Below, piece by piece: positions 7,192 through 16,466 of a stretch of DNA of 64,000 bases. The stretch comes from Flavobacterium ammonificans (GTDB lineage: Bacteria; Bacteroidota; Bacteroidia; Flavobacteriales; Flavobacteriaceae), in the NCBI RefSeq assembly GCF_020885975.1, contig NZ_AP025183.1, positions 1,550,001-1,614,000 of the forward strand, read 5' to 3'. The notes beneath the pieces are model-generated. The model ran no database searches. It was not told the DNA's origin and worked only from the letters and a program-made list of their open reading frames with translations. Each line of letters starts with the position of its first letter. Positions within the stretch are counted from its first letter, which is position 1. The position numbers and the translations under genes are program-made.

Positions 7192-8904
7192 ATGAATTTA
7201 GTATTAAATAATCCCTATCGAATAGTTGGCTTACTTGTTGGAGCATCTGCAAGAGAACAAGACCGACAAATAAAAAGATTAAAGCAATTTATTGCCGCAG
7301 ATATAGCCCCAGAAGAAGATTTTAGTTTCCCATCTCTAGGAAACGTTCAAAGAAATATAGAAAAAGTAGATGTTGCAGCTTCAAAACTTAATCTTGATAA
7401 AGATAAAATAGTTGCAGCCCTTTTTTGGTTTTATAAAGGTAACCCAATTACTGATGAACCTGCATTTGATGCAATTAATGACTCTGATTTAAATCAAGTA
7501 TTAGTTATTTGGAAAAAACTAACATTAAATGGAGAAATATCTAAGCGTAATGCTTCGGCCTTCAGTAATTTAGGAACGCTTTATTTAAGTGGAGTTTTGG
7601 AAGGAACTAATTCAAATGAGGCTCTTTTGGAAAATGGTATTTCTTTAAAACTTAAATTTCTAGAAAGTGAATATATTAAAGAATTTAAATCATTAGCTAC
7701 AGACGAAACTTACAAGACAACAAAAAAAGAACTCCAATTAATTTTCCTTAATCAATTACAATCTGAAATTGAAAAAAGTGAATTTATAAGTTCAACCAAC
7801 TTTCTTGATATTATTACACAACAAGAGTTTTCTGCAAAAGAAGATTTTTTGAAAGGATTTGTGCAGAAGCCAATTGAAGAAATTGAAAAAAATATTGAAG
7901 AAGCGAGAATAAAAAGAAAAGCTGATAATTCGAATTCGTTAGTCGTTGGGAAAGAGCTTTTTAAAAAGACATCAGAAAATTTAAAACTACTTAAATCAAT
8001 TTTAGGAATTTCGAATTTAAAATTCTCATCAATATCTGACAAGCTTTCTGATGAAATACTCCAATGTGGAATTGACTATTTTAAATTTTATAAAGATTCA
8101 AGCACAGACCCTGGTAGAGCTTCAATGGATTTGTTTCACAAAGCAAAATTATTAGCTATAGGAGATATTGCTATACAAAGATGTGAAGAGAATACTGAAA
8201 ACTTGCAAGAATGGATTGACAATAAACCGGAAAGAGATAAGCAAGCAAAAATATTTGACGATTTTAAAAGTATTACAGATTTAATTGACGAGTATGAAGG
8301 ATACAAAGAGACTGTCTTAAATGGAAAACAATTATTAGCATCTGCTTTAATTTACTTATCAAATGTTAAAGATGTTTTAGGTGAAAGAGATGATTTGTTT
8401 ATTGGTTTGTCTACAAGAATTGCATCAGAGGCCCAAGGAATGTGTGTCTCGGAAATAAACAATTTACAAGATAAATTTTCTTCTGCATTTGATAGCTCAA
8501 CTAAAGTTGCATTAATTAGATTACTAAAAGATAAAATTAATGAATCTTTGGATGTAAGTGCAACTATTGGCTCAATGCATTTAAAGCAAGATTTTAGAAT
8601 TCGTTATGAGAGAAACAGATCTACTCTTATTGATTTGAAAAGGCAATTAAATCAAGTTAATACAGGAGGTGGAAGTAGTGGATGTTATATAGCAACTATG
8701 GCTTATGGAGATTATGATCATCCACAAGTAATGATTCTAAGACAATTCAGAGATGATGTATTGAACAAATCAGCATACGGTAAATGGTTTATAAAAACAT
8801 ACTATCACTATTCTCCTAAACTTGTCGAAAGACTAAAAAATCAAAGGACAATAAACATAATAATTCGGAAAACACTAAACCAATTTATTAAACTCATTAA
8901 ATAA
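7192..8904 (+). CDS. CFI-box-CTERM domain protein with a J-like N-terminus
   Basis: 570 residues. The C-terminus carries the CFI-box: GCYIATMAYGDYDHP (497-511), then LRQFRDDVLNKS, GKWFIKTYY and SP. The leading Cys is C498. The N-terminus (NPYRIVGLLVGASAREQDR, from residue 7) resembles the first helices of J-domain-like proteins that partner Hsp70, but no HPD motif is present, so normal J-protein activity is not expected. The middle (110-480) is mainly helical and charged. An Hsp70 is encoded two genes downstream, so a client or adaptor role for that chaperone is a reasonable inference. The stop overlaps the next start by one base. CFI-box proteins are of unknown function as far as I know. Confidence 0.72.
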   Translation: MNLVLNNPYRIVGLLVGASAREQDRQIKRLKQFIAADIAPEEDFSFPSLGNVQRNIEKVDVAASKLNLDKDKIVAALFWFYKGNPITDEPAFDAINDSDLNQVLVIWKKLTLNGEISKRNASAFSNLGTLYLSGVLEGTNSNEALLENGISLKLKFLESEYIKEFKSLATDETYKTTKKELQLIFLNQLQSEIEKSEFISSTNFLDIITQQEFSAKEDFLKGFVQKPIEEIEKNIEEARIKRKADNSNSLVVGKELFKKTSENLKLLKSILGISNLKFSSISDKLSDEILQCGIDYFKFYKDSSTDPGRASMDLFHKAKLLAIGDIAIQRCEENTENLQEWIDNKPERDKQAKIFDDFKSITDLIDEYEGYKETVLNGKQLLASALIYLSNVKDVLGERDDLFIGLSTRIASEAQGMCVSEINNLQDKFSSAFDSSTKVALIRLLKDKINESLDVSATIGSMHLKQDFRIRYERNRSTLIDLKRQLNQVNTGGGSSGCYIATMAYGDYDHPQVMILRQFRDDVLNKSAYGKWFIKTYYHYSPKLVERLKNQRTINIIIRKTLNQFIKLIK

Positions 8905-9809
8905 TGAAAAAACAAATAACATTCGCAATAATTCTATTTTCTTCATTTGGAGTATTTTCTCAAGGTATAACCAAAGAAGATTTTGATAAAGAGATTAAGC
9001 CTTTGACACAAAAGGTTAATTTGCTCCAATCAGAAAACATTCAACTAAAATTGGAGATAGGAACTTTAAATTCAAAATTTTCATCTGCAAACAAGATCAT
9101 TGATAGTTTGAGAAACCAAACGCAGCATAACAGTAATGTAATTTCTCAAACAGCAAATGAACTTGGTGTAAAAATTAAAGAAACAGGAGACATAAACGAA
9201 GTTAAAATCTCTGAAGTTTCTGAATCACTTAGCAAAAATTCTCTTTTCGGAATTATTGGAGTGCTTTCAACAATATTGCTCTCAGGACTTTTGTATTGGT
9301 TATTGAGCAAAAGGCAACAAACCGACAAAACAGATTTTATTGATCAGTTGAGCAAAACCAAATCTTCCATTGAAGAAAGTTTGGTAAAAGAGTTTGGAAA
9401 ACAAACTGAATTGATGGATTCACAATTGCAGTTAATTGAACAACAGAAAACAACTTTACAAGTAACTCCAAACGCAGAACCAGACCATTCTTTAGCTTTG
9501 AAAGTTGCAAGTGAAATCAATCTAATTGAAAGAAACATCAATTTGATGGATTCAAAAACAAAAGGCTTGAAGCAGTTACAAGCATCGGTTGGAAAACTAA
9601 AAGACAACCTTTCAGCTAACGGATACGAAATGCCTGAACTGTTAGGCAAACAGTTCCATCAAGGAATGAAAGTAATTGTAACTAGTTCAATTCCGGACGA
9701 AAATCTTGAAAAAGACTCTGAGATAATTTCCAAAGTCCTTATCCCACAGGTTAACTATAACGACAAAATGATTCAAACGGCCCAAATTGAGACATCAAAA
9801 GGCTATTAA
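8904..9809 (+). CDS. Exported or membrane coiled-coil protein of the Hsp70 operon
   Basis: 301 residues, not a family I recognise. A signal peptide lies at 1-20 (ending VFSQG). A coiled coil (about 25-80) precedes one membrane helix at 113-135 (LFGIIGVLSTILLSGLLYWLL). A long cytoplasmic part (136-301) has a second predicted coiled coil rich in Gln, Lys and Glu. The layout suggests a single-span protein linking the periplasm, where the SH3 protein acts, to the cytoplasm, where the Hsp70 and AAA+ proteins act (inference). Its start overlaps the CFI-box gene by one base, and the Hsp70 gene follows after 21 bases. Confidence 0.7.
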   Translation: MKKQITFAIILFSSFGVFSQGITKEDFDKEIKPLTQKVNLLQSENIQLKLEIGTLNSKFSSANKIIDSLRNQTQHNSNVISQTANELGVKIKETGDINEVKISEVSESLSKNSLFGIIGVLSTILLSGLLYWLLSKRQQTDKTDFIDQLSKTKSSIEESLVKEFGKQTELMDSQLQLIEQQKTTLQVTPNAEPDHSLALKVASEINLIERNINLMDSKTKGLKQLQASVGKLKDNLSANGYEMPELLGKQFHQGMKVIVTSSIPDENLEKDSEIISKVLIPQVNYNDKMIQTAQIETSKGY

Positions 9810-9830
9810 AAATAACAATTTATTTAGAAA

Positions 9831-12362
9831 ATGAGAAATAAAATTGATTACGGCATTGACTTAGGAACCACTAATTCAGCAATTGCAAGAATAGAAAATG
9901 GAGTTCCAACTATTAAAAAATCGGACACGTTAAAAGATACAGTGCCTTCTTGTATCCACTTCAATAAAAGACAAGATATTCTTGTAGGTGATACGGCTTT
10001 TAATGTAATGAAGAATGATAATGCAAGGGCATTAAAAACCTTAGAAAAAGGGAAAACCAATACATTTATAGAGTTCAAGCGAACAATGGGAACAACCCAT
10101 TCCTATGAATGTTCAAATATGAGTAAGAGCTTTTCATCAGAAGAATTATCTTCTGAAATTCTAAAAAAATTAAAGTCATTTGTTCAGGATGAAAATATTT
10201 CTTCAATTGTAATCACAGTTCCTGCAAAATTTTTGAATCCACAAAACGAGGCCACAATGCAAGCCGCAAAACTTGCAGGCTTCAAACATATTGAACTATT
10301 ACAAGAACCAGTGGCTGCTGCCACTGCTTATGGTCTAGGTTCAAATAGTAAAGACGGCTTTTGGTTGGTGTTCGACTTTGGAGGTGGAACTTTTGATGCC
10401 GCTTTGATTAAAGCAGATGAAGGAATTTTAGCTGTAAAAGACACGGATGGGGACAACTGGCTTGGGGGTAAAAATTTAGACGAAGCCATTGTTGACCAAA
10501 TTATCATTCCAAATCTTGCTGAAAACTTTGCTATCGAAAGCGTTCTAGAAGATTCAGAGCAAAAGGAAATTTTAAGAAATGCAGTAAAGTTTTATGCAGA
10601 GGAAACAAAAATTCAACTCTCATTTAAAGATTCTCATAATATATTGTCACAATTAGGTGATTTACCATTTGAGGATGAAAATGGTAACGAATTAGAAGTT
10701 GACGTATTAGTAACTCAAAAAGATATGGAAAATGCAGTATCACCAATTTTTCAAAAGGCAATTGACATTACCAAAGAGTTATTGAAACGTAACAATTTAA
10801 AAGGTGCTGACCTTGGTGCATTGATTTTGGTTGGTGGTCCGACTTATTCCCCAATTTTACGAAGAATGCTTAAAGAGCAAATTACAGATAAAGTTGATAC
10901 TTCTGTTGACCCAATGACTGTGGTTGCTAAAGGTGCGGCATTGTTTGCTTCAACCATTTCAGTATCAGATGAAGTAAAAGAAACTACTAGAGATAAAACT
11001 AAACTTCAACTCGATATTAAATATGAAGCTACTACAGTTGAATTAGATGAAATGGTAAACTTTAAAGTTTTAAAGGAAAAAACTACGGGAACATTTCCTG
11101 AAAAAATTTATGCAGATGTGGTTCGTTTCGATGGCGCTTGGTCAAGTGGTAAAAAACTAATCGGTGAAAAAGCGACAATTCTAGACGTTCTATTAGTTGA
11201 GGGTCGTTCTAATTCATTTGAAATAAATGTCTATGATGAAGAAGGAAATAAATTAGAATGCCAACCACATCAATTTAGCATTTTACAAGGTATTGGCGGA
11301 CTAGATGGTATGCAGGTATTACCGTATCACATTGGTATTGCAAAGTTTTTTAATACTGAGAGTAAAGACTTATTCCTTCCTGTTAAAGGTTTAGAAAAGA
11401 GTAAAAAAGTTCCTGCAACAGGTGTTATTAATGGTTTAAAGACAAGAAGTGCTATAAGACCTGGTATGATAAATGATATAATCCGTATCCCAATTTATCA
11501 AGGGGATTATAATGCGGAAGGAACAAATCCAGTATTAAACAACTTTATTAATGAAGTGATAATTACTGGTGAAAGTTTACCGGCATTACTTCCTGAGGGA
11601 AGTGATGTAGACATAACAATTAAAGTTGATAGGTCTCAATTAATGAAGTTTTCAGCTTATTTCCCTTTATTGAATCATACAGAAGAATTAGAAATTGAGA
11701 TAAAACAGACAGAACCTCCAACTGAAGATTTATTGACTAATGAGATTTCTAAAGCCAAACATACAGCTATCAATGTTAATGCTAATGATGTTTCTGAAAA
11801 ATTAGAAGAACTTGAAGTACAGTTAGAGAATGAAAAAGGTAGTGCCGACGGAAAAATGAAAATACTTGACGGCTTGCGTAAAGAACTTTTGAAGTTAGAT
11901 AATGCTGAAAAAGTTGCTGAATGGCCAAAGGTTGAAAAGGATCTAAAAGATGCATACTTTGAGTTTGAAGAATTGATTCGAAAGATAAAAGAAAATAGCG
12001 ATGATGAAGATTTGAATATGAATAAAGTTGAAGCCCATATTAAAGAATATAAAGTGGGTATTGAACATATTATTAAGAACAAAGATTCTAAAGCAGCAAA
12101 AGAGTTGATTGAAGAAATTGAAGGACTCGACAGAGAATTGAGAAATTCACTATCAGGAGGGTTAATTGATAAAGGTCGATTAGAATATCATGACCAAGAG
12201 TTTAGTACTTTGCAATGGAAAGATAAAAATAAAGCACGTCAACTTATTAATCAGGGTTTAAAATTAATTCAGGAAGGAAAAACTAGTCAATTACGCCCAT
12301 TGCTTCATCAAATATGGGATTTAAGAATTGACGATGATGGAGATAGAGATACATTAGGTTAA
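9831..12362 (+). CDS. Hsp70 (DnaK-like) family protein with an extended C-terminus
   Basis: 843 residues, longer than DnaK (~640). The actin-like ATPase domain is clear: DLGTTNSAIA (10-19), a connect-type stretch with QEPVAAATAYGL (about 158-169), FDFGGGTFDAAL (about 181-192), and LVGGPTYSPILRRML near 335. A beta-rich substrate-binding-like region follows (about 390-620). A long charged helical tail (630-843) ends in LLHQIWDLRID and replaces the DnaK lid. Such Hsp70s in accessory operons are distinct from housekeeping DnaK; no grpE or dnaJ is adjacent. It probably remodels or restrains another component of this operon in an ATP-dependent way (inference). Confidence 0.88.
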   Translation: MRNKIDYGIDLGTTNSAIARIENGVPTIKKSDTLKDTVPSCIHFNKRQDILVGDTAFNVMKNDNARALKTLEKGKTNTFIEFKRTMGTTHSYECSNMSKSFSSEELSSEILKKLKSFVQDENISSIVITVPAKFLNPQNEATMQAAKLAGFKHIELLQEPVAAATAYGLGSNSKDGFWLVFDFGGGTFDAALIKADEGILAVKDTDGDNWLGGKNLDEAIVDQIIIPNLAENFAIESVLEDSEQKEILRNAVKFYAEETKIQLSFKDSHNILSQLGDLPFEDENGNELEVDVLVTQKDMENAVSPIFQKAIDITKELLKRNNLKGADLGALILVGGPTYSPILRRMLKEQITDKVDTSVDPMTVVAKGAALFASTISVSDEVKETTRDKTKLQLDIKYEATTVELDEMVNFKVLKEKTTGTFPEKIYADVVRFDGAWSSGKKLIGEKATILDVLLVEGRSNSFEINVYDEEGNKLECQPHQFSILQGIGGLDGMQVLPYHIGIAKFFNTESKDLFLPVKGLEKSKKVPATGVINGLKTRSAIRPGMINDIIRIPIYQGDYNAEGTNPVLNNFINEVIITGESLPALLPEGSDVDITIKVDRSQLMKFSAYFPLLNHTEELEIEIKQTEPPTEDLLTNEISKAKHTAINVNANDVSEKLEELEVQLENEKGSADGKMKILDGLRKELLKLDNAEKVAEWPKVEKDLKDAYFEFEELIRKIKENSDDEDLNMNKVEAHIKEYKVGIEHIIKNKDSKAAKELIEEIEGLDRELRNSLSGGLIDKGRLEYHDQEFSTLQWKDKNKARQLINQGLKLIQEGKTSQLRPLLHQIWDLRIDDDGDRDTLG

Positions 12363-12377
12363 CATTTATAACTTAAA

Positions 12378-14180
12378 ATGGAGATACAATACAAAGGCAT
12401 ATTACCCAAAAATTTTTCAGTAGACGAAAAGTATTCTGTCATGCTTTTTATTAAGCAAGGGAGTAATGCGGAAACATATAGAGTAAAAGGAAAGGAAGGT
12501 AAACTGTATTTTCTTAAATTATTCAATTATGCAAAGCTTCACCGTTCTGCATTTGACAGTGAAAATAATTTGCTGGAAATAGAATTTTTAAAATCAATTA
12601 AACATCCCAATATTGTTTCCTATAAAGATAGTGGAGAATTGATTCATGAAGGAAGAAAGTTTGGTTATTTGGTTCTCGACTTCATAGCAGGCGAAACCTT
12701 GGCTGAAAAAATAAGCCGTGAAAAAATTGAATCTGTTTATGATTTGAAACATATTGCTTCGGCCGTTTTAAATGGTTTGAATTACTTGCACAGTTTGACT
12801 GACCCTATTATTCATAATGAAATTACCCCCCAAAACATTATGCTTGATCTATCGGGAAATATTCCACAAGCAAAAATCATCGATTTTGGATATGCACGTA
12901 AATTTCATCAATCATCAAAATTGTATAACAAAGAAGGTTTGAATCTAAATTTTGTTGCATCTGAATGTTTCAATAGTTTTTATTCTCCCCAATCAGATTT
13001 ATTTTCAGTTGGTGCTATTATGTATCATATGCTTTTTGGTATTCCGCCTTGGTTCAAGGATATTTCAAAATTTAAACAAGATAGAATAAAGCTTGAAGAT
13101 GTATTGATTGAGGAACGTAAAAAACCTATTTCTTTCCCGAAAGTTTCTGAAGATGTAGTTGATTTTGATGAAACTATTTTAAAAGTTCTTAAAAAATCCC
13201 TACAACTTGACCCTGAAAACCGTTTTCAATCTGCAAACGAATTTATTCAAGCTATAAATGGTGAAATAGAAATTGTAGATCTAGACAACATTCAGAAAGT
13301 AAAGTCGGATGATAAGAATGATAATAAAATTAAAATACAGAAAGTCAAAGGCAAAGGTTTTGATGCAATCGCCGGTATGAGCGAATTAAAATCACAATTG
13401 CAACTAGATGTAATTGACGCCTTACACAAACCAGAAGAATATGCAAAATATGGCATTACACTCCCTAATGGAATGCTTTTGTATGGGCCTCCAGGTTGTG
13501 GAAAAACATTTTTTGCTAAACATTTTGCCGAAGAAGTAGGATTCAATTTTATATTAGCAACCCCATCTTCATTAAAAAGTAGGTATGTAAATGCTACTCA
13601 AGAAAACATTGCGAAAATGTTCGAAGAAGCTGAAAAAAATGCACCAACTATTATTTTTATTGATGAAATAAATGAGTTATTGCCTAACCGAAGTAGTGAT
13701 TCTCATGAAATGTCAAAAAGTGCTGTAAATGAAATGTTAGCACAAATGGATAGAACGGGTGAAAAAGGGATATTCATAATTGGAGCTACGAATTACCCAG
13801 ATTTAATTGATCCTGCAATGTTAAGAGCTGGTCGTTTAGATAAGAAGTTTTATCTGTCTCCGCCTGATTTTGAAGCAAGAAAAGCAATGTTTGAAATGTA
13901 TTTAAAAAATCGACCTCTTGACTTTGGAATAGATTATGACAAACTTTCAAAATTGACAGAAAACTATGTTTCATCTGATATTGAATTTTTGATAAATGAA
14001 GCATCCCGTCAAGCTTTAAAAGAAAAAACAAGAATTTCAATGCAGATTTTGGAAATTATTATCAAAAAAACTAAACCTTCTGTTCCACTTCAAGAACTAC
14101 AAAAATTTGAACTTTTAAGAAAAAAAATGAATTCAGAAAATACGCAGCAAAGTAATGAACGTAATAGAATCGGTTTTTAA
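12378..14180 (+). CDS. Protein kinase-like domain fused to an AAA+ ATPase
   Basis: 600 residues in two parts. Residues 15-292 are a Ser/Thr kinase fold with Lys47 (LYFLKLF), a helix-C Glu (LLEIEFLKSIKHPNIV), the loop HNEITPQN (146-153), and DFG at 169-171. The canonical HRDxKxxN is altered to HNEITPQN: the catalytic Asp is Glu, and the following Lys is Thr. It may therefore be weakly active or a pseudokinase. Residues 325-560 are a Cdc48/FtsH-type AAA+ module with Walker A GPPGCGKT (370-377), Walker B IIFIDE (425-430), sensor GATN (469-472) and the arginines of LRAGRLD. The start follows the Hsp70 gene by 15 bases. A kinase-gated unfoldase working with the Hsp70 is a plausible reading. Confidence 0.85.
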   Translation: MEIQYKGILPKNFSVDEKYSVMLFIKQGSNAETYRVKGKEGKLYFLKLFNYAKLHRSAFDSENNLLEIEFLKSIKHPNIVSYKDSGELIHEGRKFGYLVLDFIAGETLAEKISREKIESVYDLKHIASAVLNGLNYLHSLTDPIIHNEITPQNIMLDLSGNIPQAKIIDFGYARKFHQSSKLYNKEGLNLNFVASECFNSFYSPQSDLFSVGAIMYHMLFGIPPWFKDISKFKQDRIKLEDVLIEERKKPISFPKVSEDVVDFDETILKVLKKSLQLDPENRFQSANEFIQAINGEIEIVDLDNIQKVKSDDKNDNKIKIQKVKGKGFDAIAGMSELKSQLQLDVIDALHKPEEYAKYGITLPNGMLLYGPPGCGKTFFAKHFAEEVGFNFILATPSSLKSRYVNATQENIAKMFEEAEKNAPTIIFIDEINELLPNRSSDSHEMSKSAVNEMLAQMDRTGEKGIFIIGATNYPDLIDPAMLRAGRLDKKFYLSPPDFEARKAMFEMYLKNRPLDFGIDYDKLSKLTENYVSSDIEFLINEASRQALKEKTRISMQILEIIIKKTKPSVPLQELQKFELLRKKMNSENTQQSNERNRIGF

Positions 14181-14200
14181 TCTCTAAATTTAATTATAAA

Positions 14201-14713
14201 ATGGAAATAATTTCATTCGACAAACTTTTACTTAAAACGGCCTTCTGTTGTATGGCTTCAGATGGTAATATTGACAAAAGAGAAATTACCTTAGTTAATT
14301 CTATGTGTAAAAAATCATTGTTTTTCAAAAATTTTAATTTTAAAGAAGAAATCAATCTCCTTGTCAAGGATTTGATTACTAGAAGTAAAGAATTTATTTC
14401 TTTTTACTTTGATGAATTAGAAAATTCTTCATTAACAGAGGAAGAGGAATTGATTTTGATTGATTTTGCAATTCAAACAATTAAAGCGGACGAGCAAATT
14501 GAGTATTCAGAAATCAAATTTTTTAAAAATATAAGGCGAAGACTGAAAGTTAGTAATGAAATAATTTTAGAAAATTATAATGACATTGAACTATTTTTAG
14601 AGGAAGATATTATTACGGATTCTTATTTTGATAAGTTAACTAAACAGTATTTGGAAGAAATTGAACTTCCACCTTTTAATTTAATTGATATAGATGCTAA
14701 TTCGATTGAATAA
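14201..14713 (+). CDS. TerB-like protein
   Basis: 170 residues, helical, in two similar halves. The first half has FCCMASDGNIDKREITLV (about 15-32) and the second has IKADEQIEYSEIKFFKNI (about 97-114). Both match the acidic ADG-x-ID-x-E pattern of TerB/TerB-like domains, which bind metal between helix pairs. TerB proteins occur in tellurite-resistance-type and other stress or conflict operons, often with AAA+ ATPases and kinases, as here. It lies 20 bases after the kinase-AAA+ gene in the same operon. It is probably a regulatory or adaptor subunit at the membrane complex. Family membership is by pattern only; a profile search would settle it. Confidence 0.65.
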   Translation: MEIISFDKLLLKTAFCCMASDGNIDKREITLVNSMCKKSLFFKNFNFKEEINLLVKDLITRSKEFISFYFDELENSSLTEEEELILIDFAIQTIKADEQIEYSEIKFFKNIRRRLKVSNEIILENYNDIELFLEEDIITDSYFDKLTKQYLEEIELPPFNLIDIDANSIE

Positions 14714-14771
14714 CTAATTTGATTTTTAAATTTCAATATAAAATAATTTAAATATATTTTGAACATATAAT

Positions 14772-15344
14772 ATGGGACTATTTGACTTTTTAAGAGGTAA
14801 AACACCTGAACAAAAAAGAGACGAAAAATTAAACAAAATTAGATTACTTACTTCTATCAAAGAGCAGAGGAGTTTAATGCATGATATGATACTTGAAGGT
14901 GAACATGATTATTCAAAGCAGGATGAAAATCCTAATGGAATAGGGGAGTTTGGATTTGATAAAACAAATCCAATTCCTGTTTATGGTATAGATAATATTC
15001 CTGCTTATATGGATAAACTTAGATATGAATATACATCTAAGTCTGGTTCTGGAACCAAAACATACAACCCAGTTACTTTTCTTAGAACAACGGAGAATGA
15101 CAATAGTCCAATAGGTTCTCAAAAGCCTTCAGAGGAACCATTTGCTTCTTCTACAACTGCAACAAACATTGAGGGACTTATAGATGTCTATTCTATTTAT
15201 TCAATGGGCGGCGAAAAGTTGGCGAAGATTTATATTAACTGCTATTCACTTAAAACATCCGACAAAGTTCCAAATGGATTTTTTCATAGAGATACTATCC
15301 CTGCTATAAAGGACGGAAAATTATTAATGGAATTAATGAAATAA
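14772..15344 (+). CDS. Uncharacterised soluble protein of the Hsp70 operon
   Basis: 190 residues and no family that I can name. It starts MGLFDFLRGKTPEQKRDEK, a short amphipathic opening. The middle has a notable GIGEFGFDKTNPIPVYGID segment (about 55-73). The C-terminal half is mixed alpha/beta, with YSIYSMGGEKLAKIYINCY and GFFHRDTIPAI. No signal peptide or membrane helix is visible, so it is probably cytoplasmic. It follows the TerB-like gene by 58 bases, the largest gap in the operon so far, and precedes the broken lipoprotein gene. Genes of this kind may be effectors, but nothing in the sequence shows a catalytic site. Confidence 0.6.
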   Translation: MGLFDFLRGKTPEQKRDEKLNKIRLLTSIKEQRSLMHDMILEGEHDYSKQDENPNGIGEFGFDKTNPIPVYGIDNIPAYMDKLRYEYTSKSGSGTKTYNPVTFLRTTENDNSPIGSQKPSEEPFASSTTATNIEGLIDVYSIYSMGGEKLAKIYINCYSLKTSDKVPNGFFHRDTIPAIKDGKLLMELMK

Positions 15345-15383
15345 ATAATTAAACACAGATTTAAATTTAAATTAAACATCACT

Positions 15384-16442
15384 ATGTCAAATCAATATTT
15401 TTCAAAAATTAAAACTTCAAAATTGTTTTTTTTATTAACTATTTCATTTTTTCTATTTTCTTGTCAACCTAAAACTACATAAGAATTGGTTTCAGAATTA
15501 AAAAATTCTGATAGTATTGAAGAAAGTAAAAAAATAGCAGACGAAATCGCTGCTACCTATGATATAAATGCTGTTGATTTAATAGAAAGTAAGTATGCTA
15601 ATTTTACACCATTAATTGAAGAAACCTATTCTAATATTTTGAATTATTATGCGAGTAATTTTGATAAATTTGATGATAATAATCGAGTTTTAGCTTTCAA
15701 TTTTATTAATAAAATGCTTGGAAATGATAGAAAATCAATTCTAACGAATGAGGCTATAGTAAATATTTATTTATCTGGTTTAGAAAATTCTAAATCAATT
15801 TATTTTAATAAAGAATTGAATAAAATTATTATTGATTTTGAAAATGGTAATTCGGATCATAGTGTGTTGGATAAATTATTTGAAAAGTGGTCGAATGATG
15901 TTAGTGAATTTGAAACTATAAGTAGTATTGAAAGTGAAATTATCTTGAATTCAATTTTGTATTTTGAAGATTATTCTTCGAATTATTTTCTTCAATTTAT
16001 AGTTTCTGAAGAAAAGGCTAGAGATTTAGTGGCTCATTATGGTGAATCTGTGGTAGATGATTTAAAAATAATGATGCAAAATTCTAGCTCTGAAACACGT
16101 TACGCCGCTGCTGAAGTTTTAATCAAAATGATAAAGCTCCATCCCGAAGCAGTTGAAAGTTTAACTAATGCATTGAAAGACGAAGATTTGAGTATGATTG
16201 CTGAAAATTATCCATTTTACATTAGGTTAGGTGCCAAAGGTTCTGAAGATATATTGTTGATGACCTTGAGAGATAATTTCAACCTTACAATGGGTGTTGA
16301 CTTTTTAAATTGCGGAAATGCATACATCGAAAAGGGAACCATTGCGATTGCTAAAGATAATGGTTATCATGTAACTTCAAATGTTGGAATTAATTCAGGC
16401 CCAATATGGGGTAGTGGTAATGGTGAAGAAGAAATAGAGTAG
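15384..16442 (+). pseudogene. HEAT-like lipoprotein gene interrupted by one in-frame stop codon
   Basis: An ATG at 15384 begins a good lipoprotein signal (SKLFFLLTISFFLFSC, the Cys being the lipidation site). Six codons after that Cys, a TAA (15480-15482) interrupts the frame. The same frame then stays open for 318 further codons to 16442. The body is helical, with repeats such as TRYAAAEVLIKMIKLHPE that look HEAT-like, and ends in GINSGPIWGSG. Because the frame is preserved and only one stop intervenes, this is a recent nonsense mutation, a sequencing error, or a stop that is read through. Translation from the TTG at 15486 would give a protein without its membrane anchor. It is the last gene of the plus-strand operon and converges on mcrC. 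Confidence 0.75.
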
Positions 16443-16466
16443 TTTAAATTAAATATGAGAGTTTAA

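Noticed and set aside
13786..14040. Minus-strand frame inside the kinase-AAA+ gene
   Set aside because: It overlaps well-conserved AAA+ coding sequence and has no domain or regulatory signal of its own.
15486..16442. Treating the HEAT-like body as a normal gene with a TTG start
   Set aside because: A good lipoprotein signal in the same frame precedes it, separated only by one TAA, so an interrupted gene is more likely.
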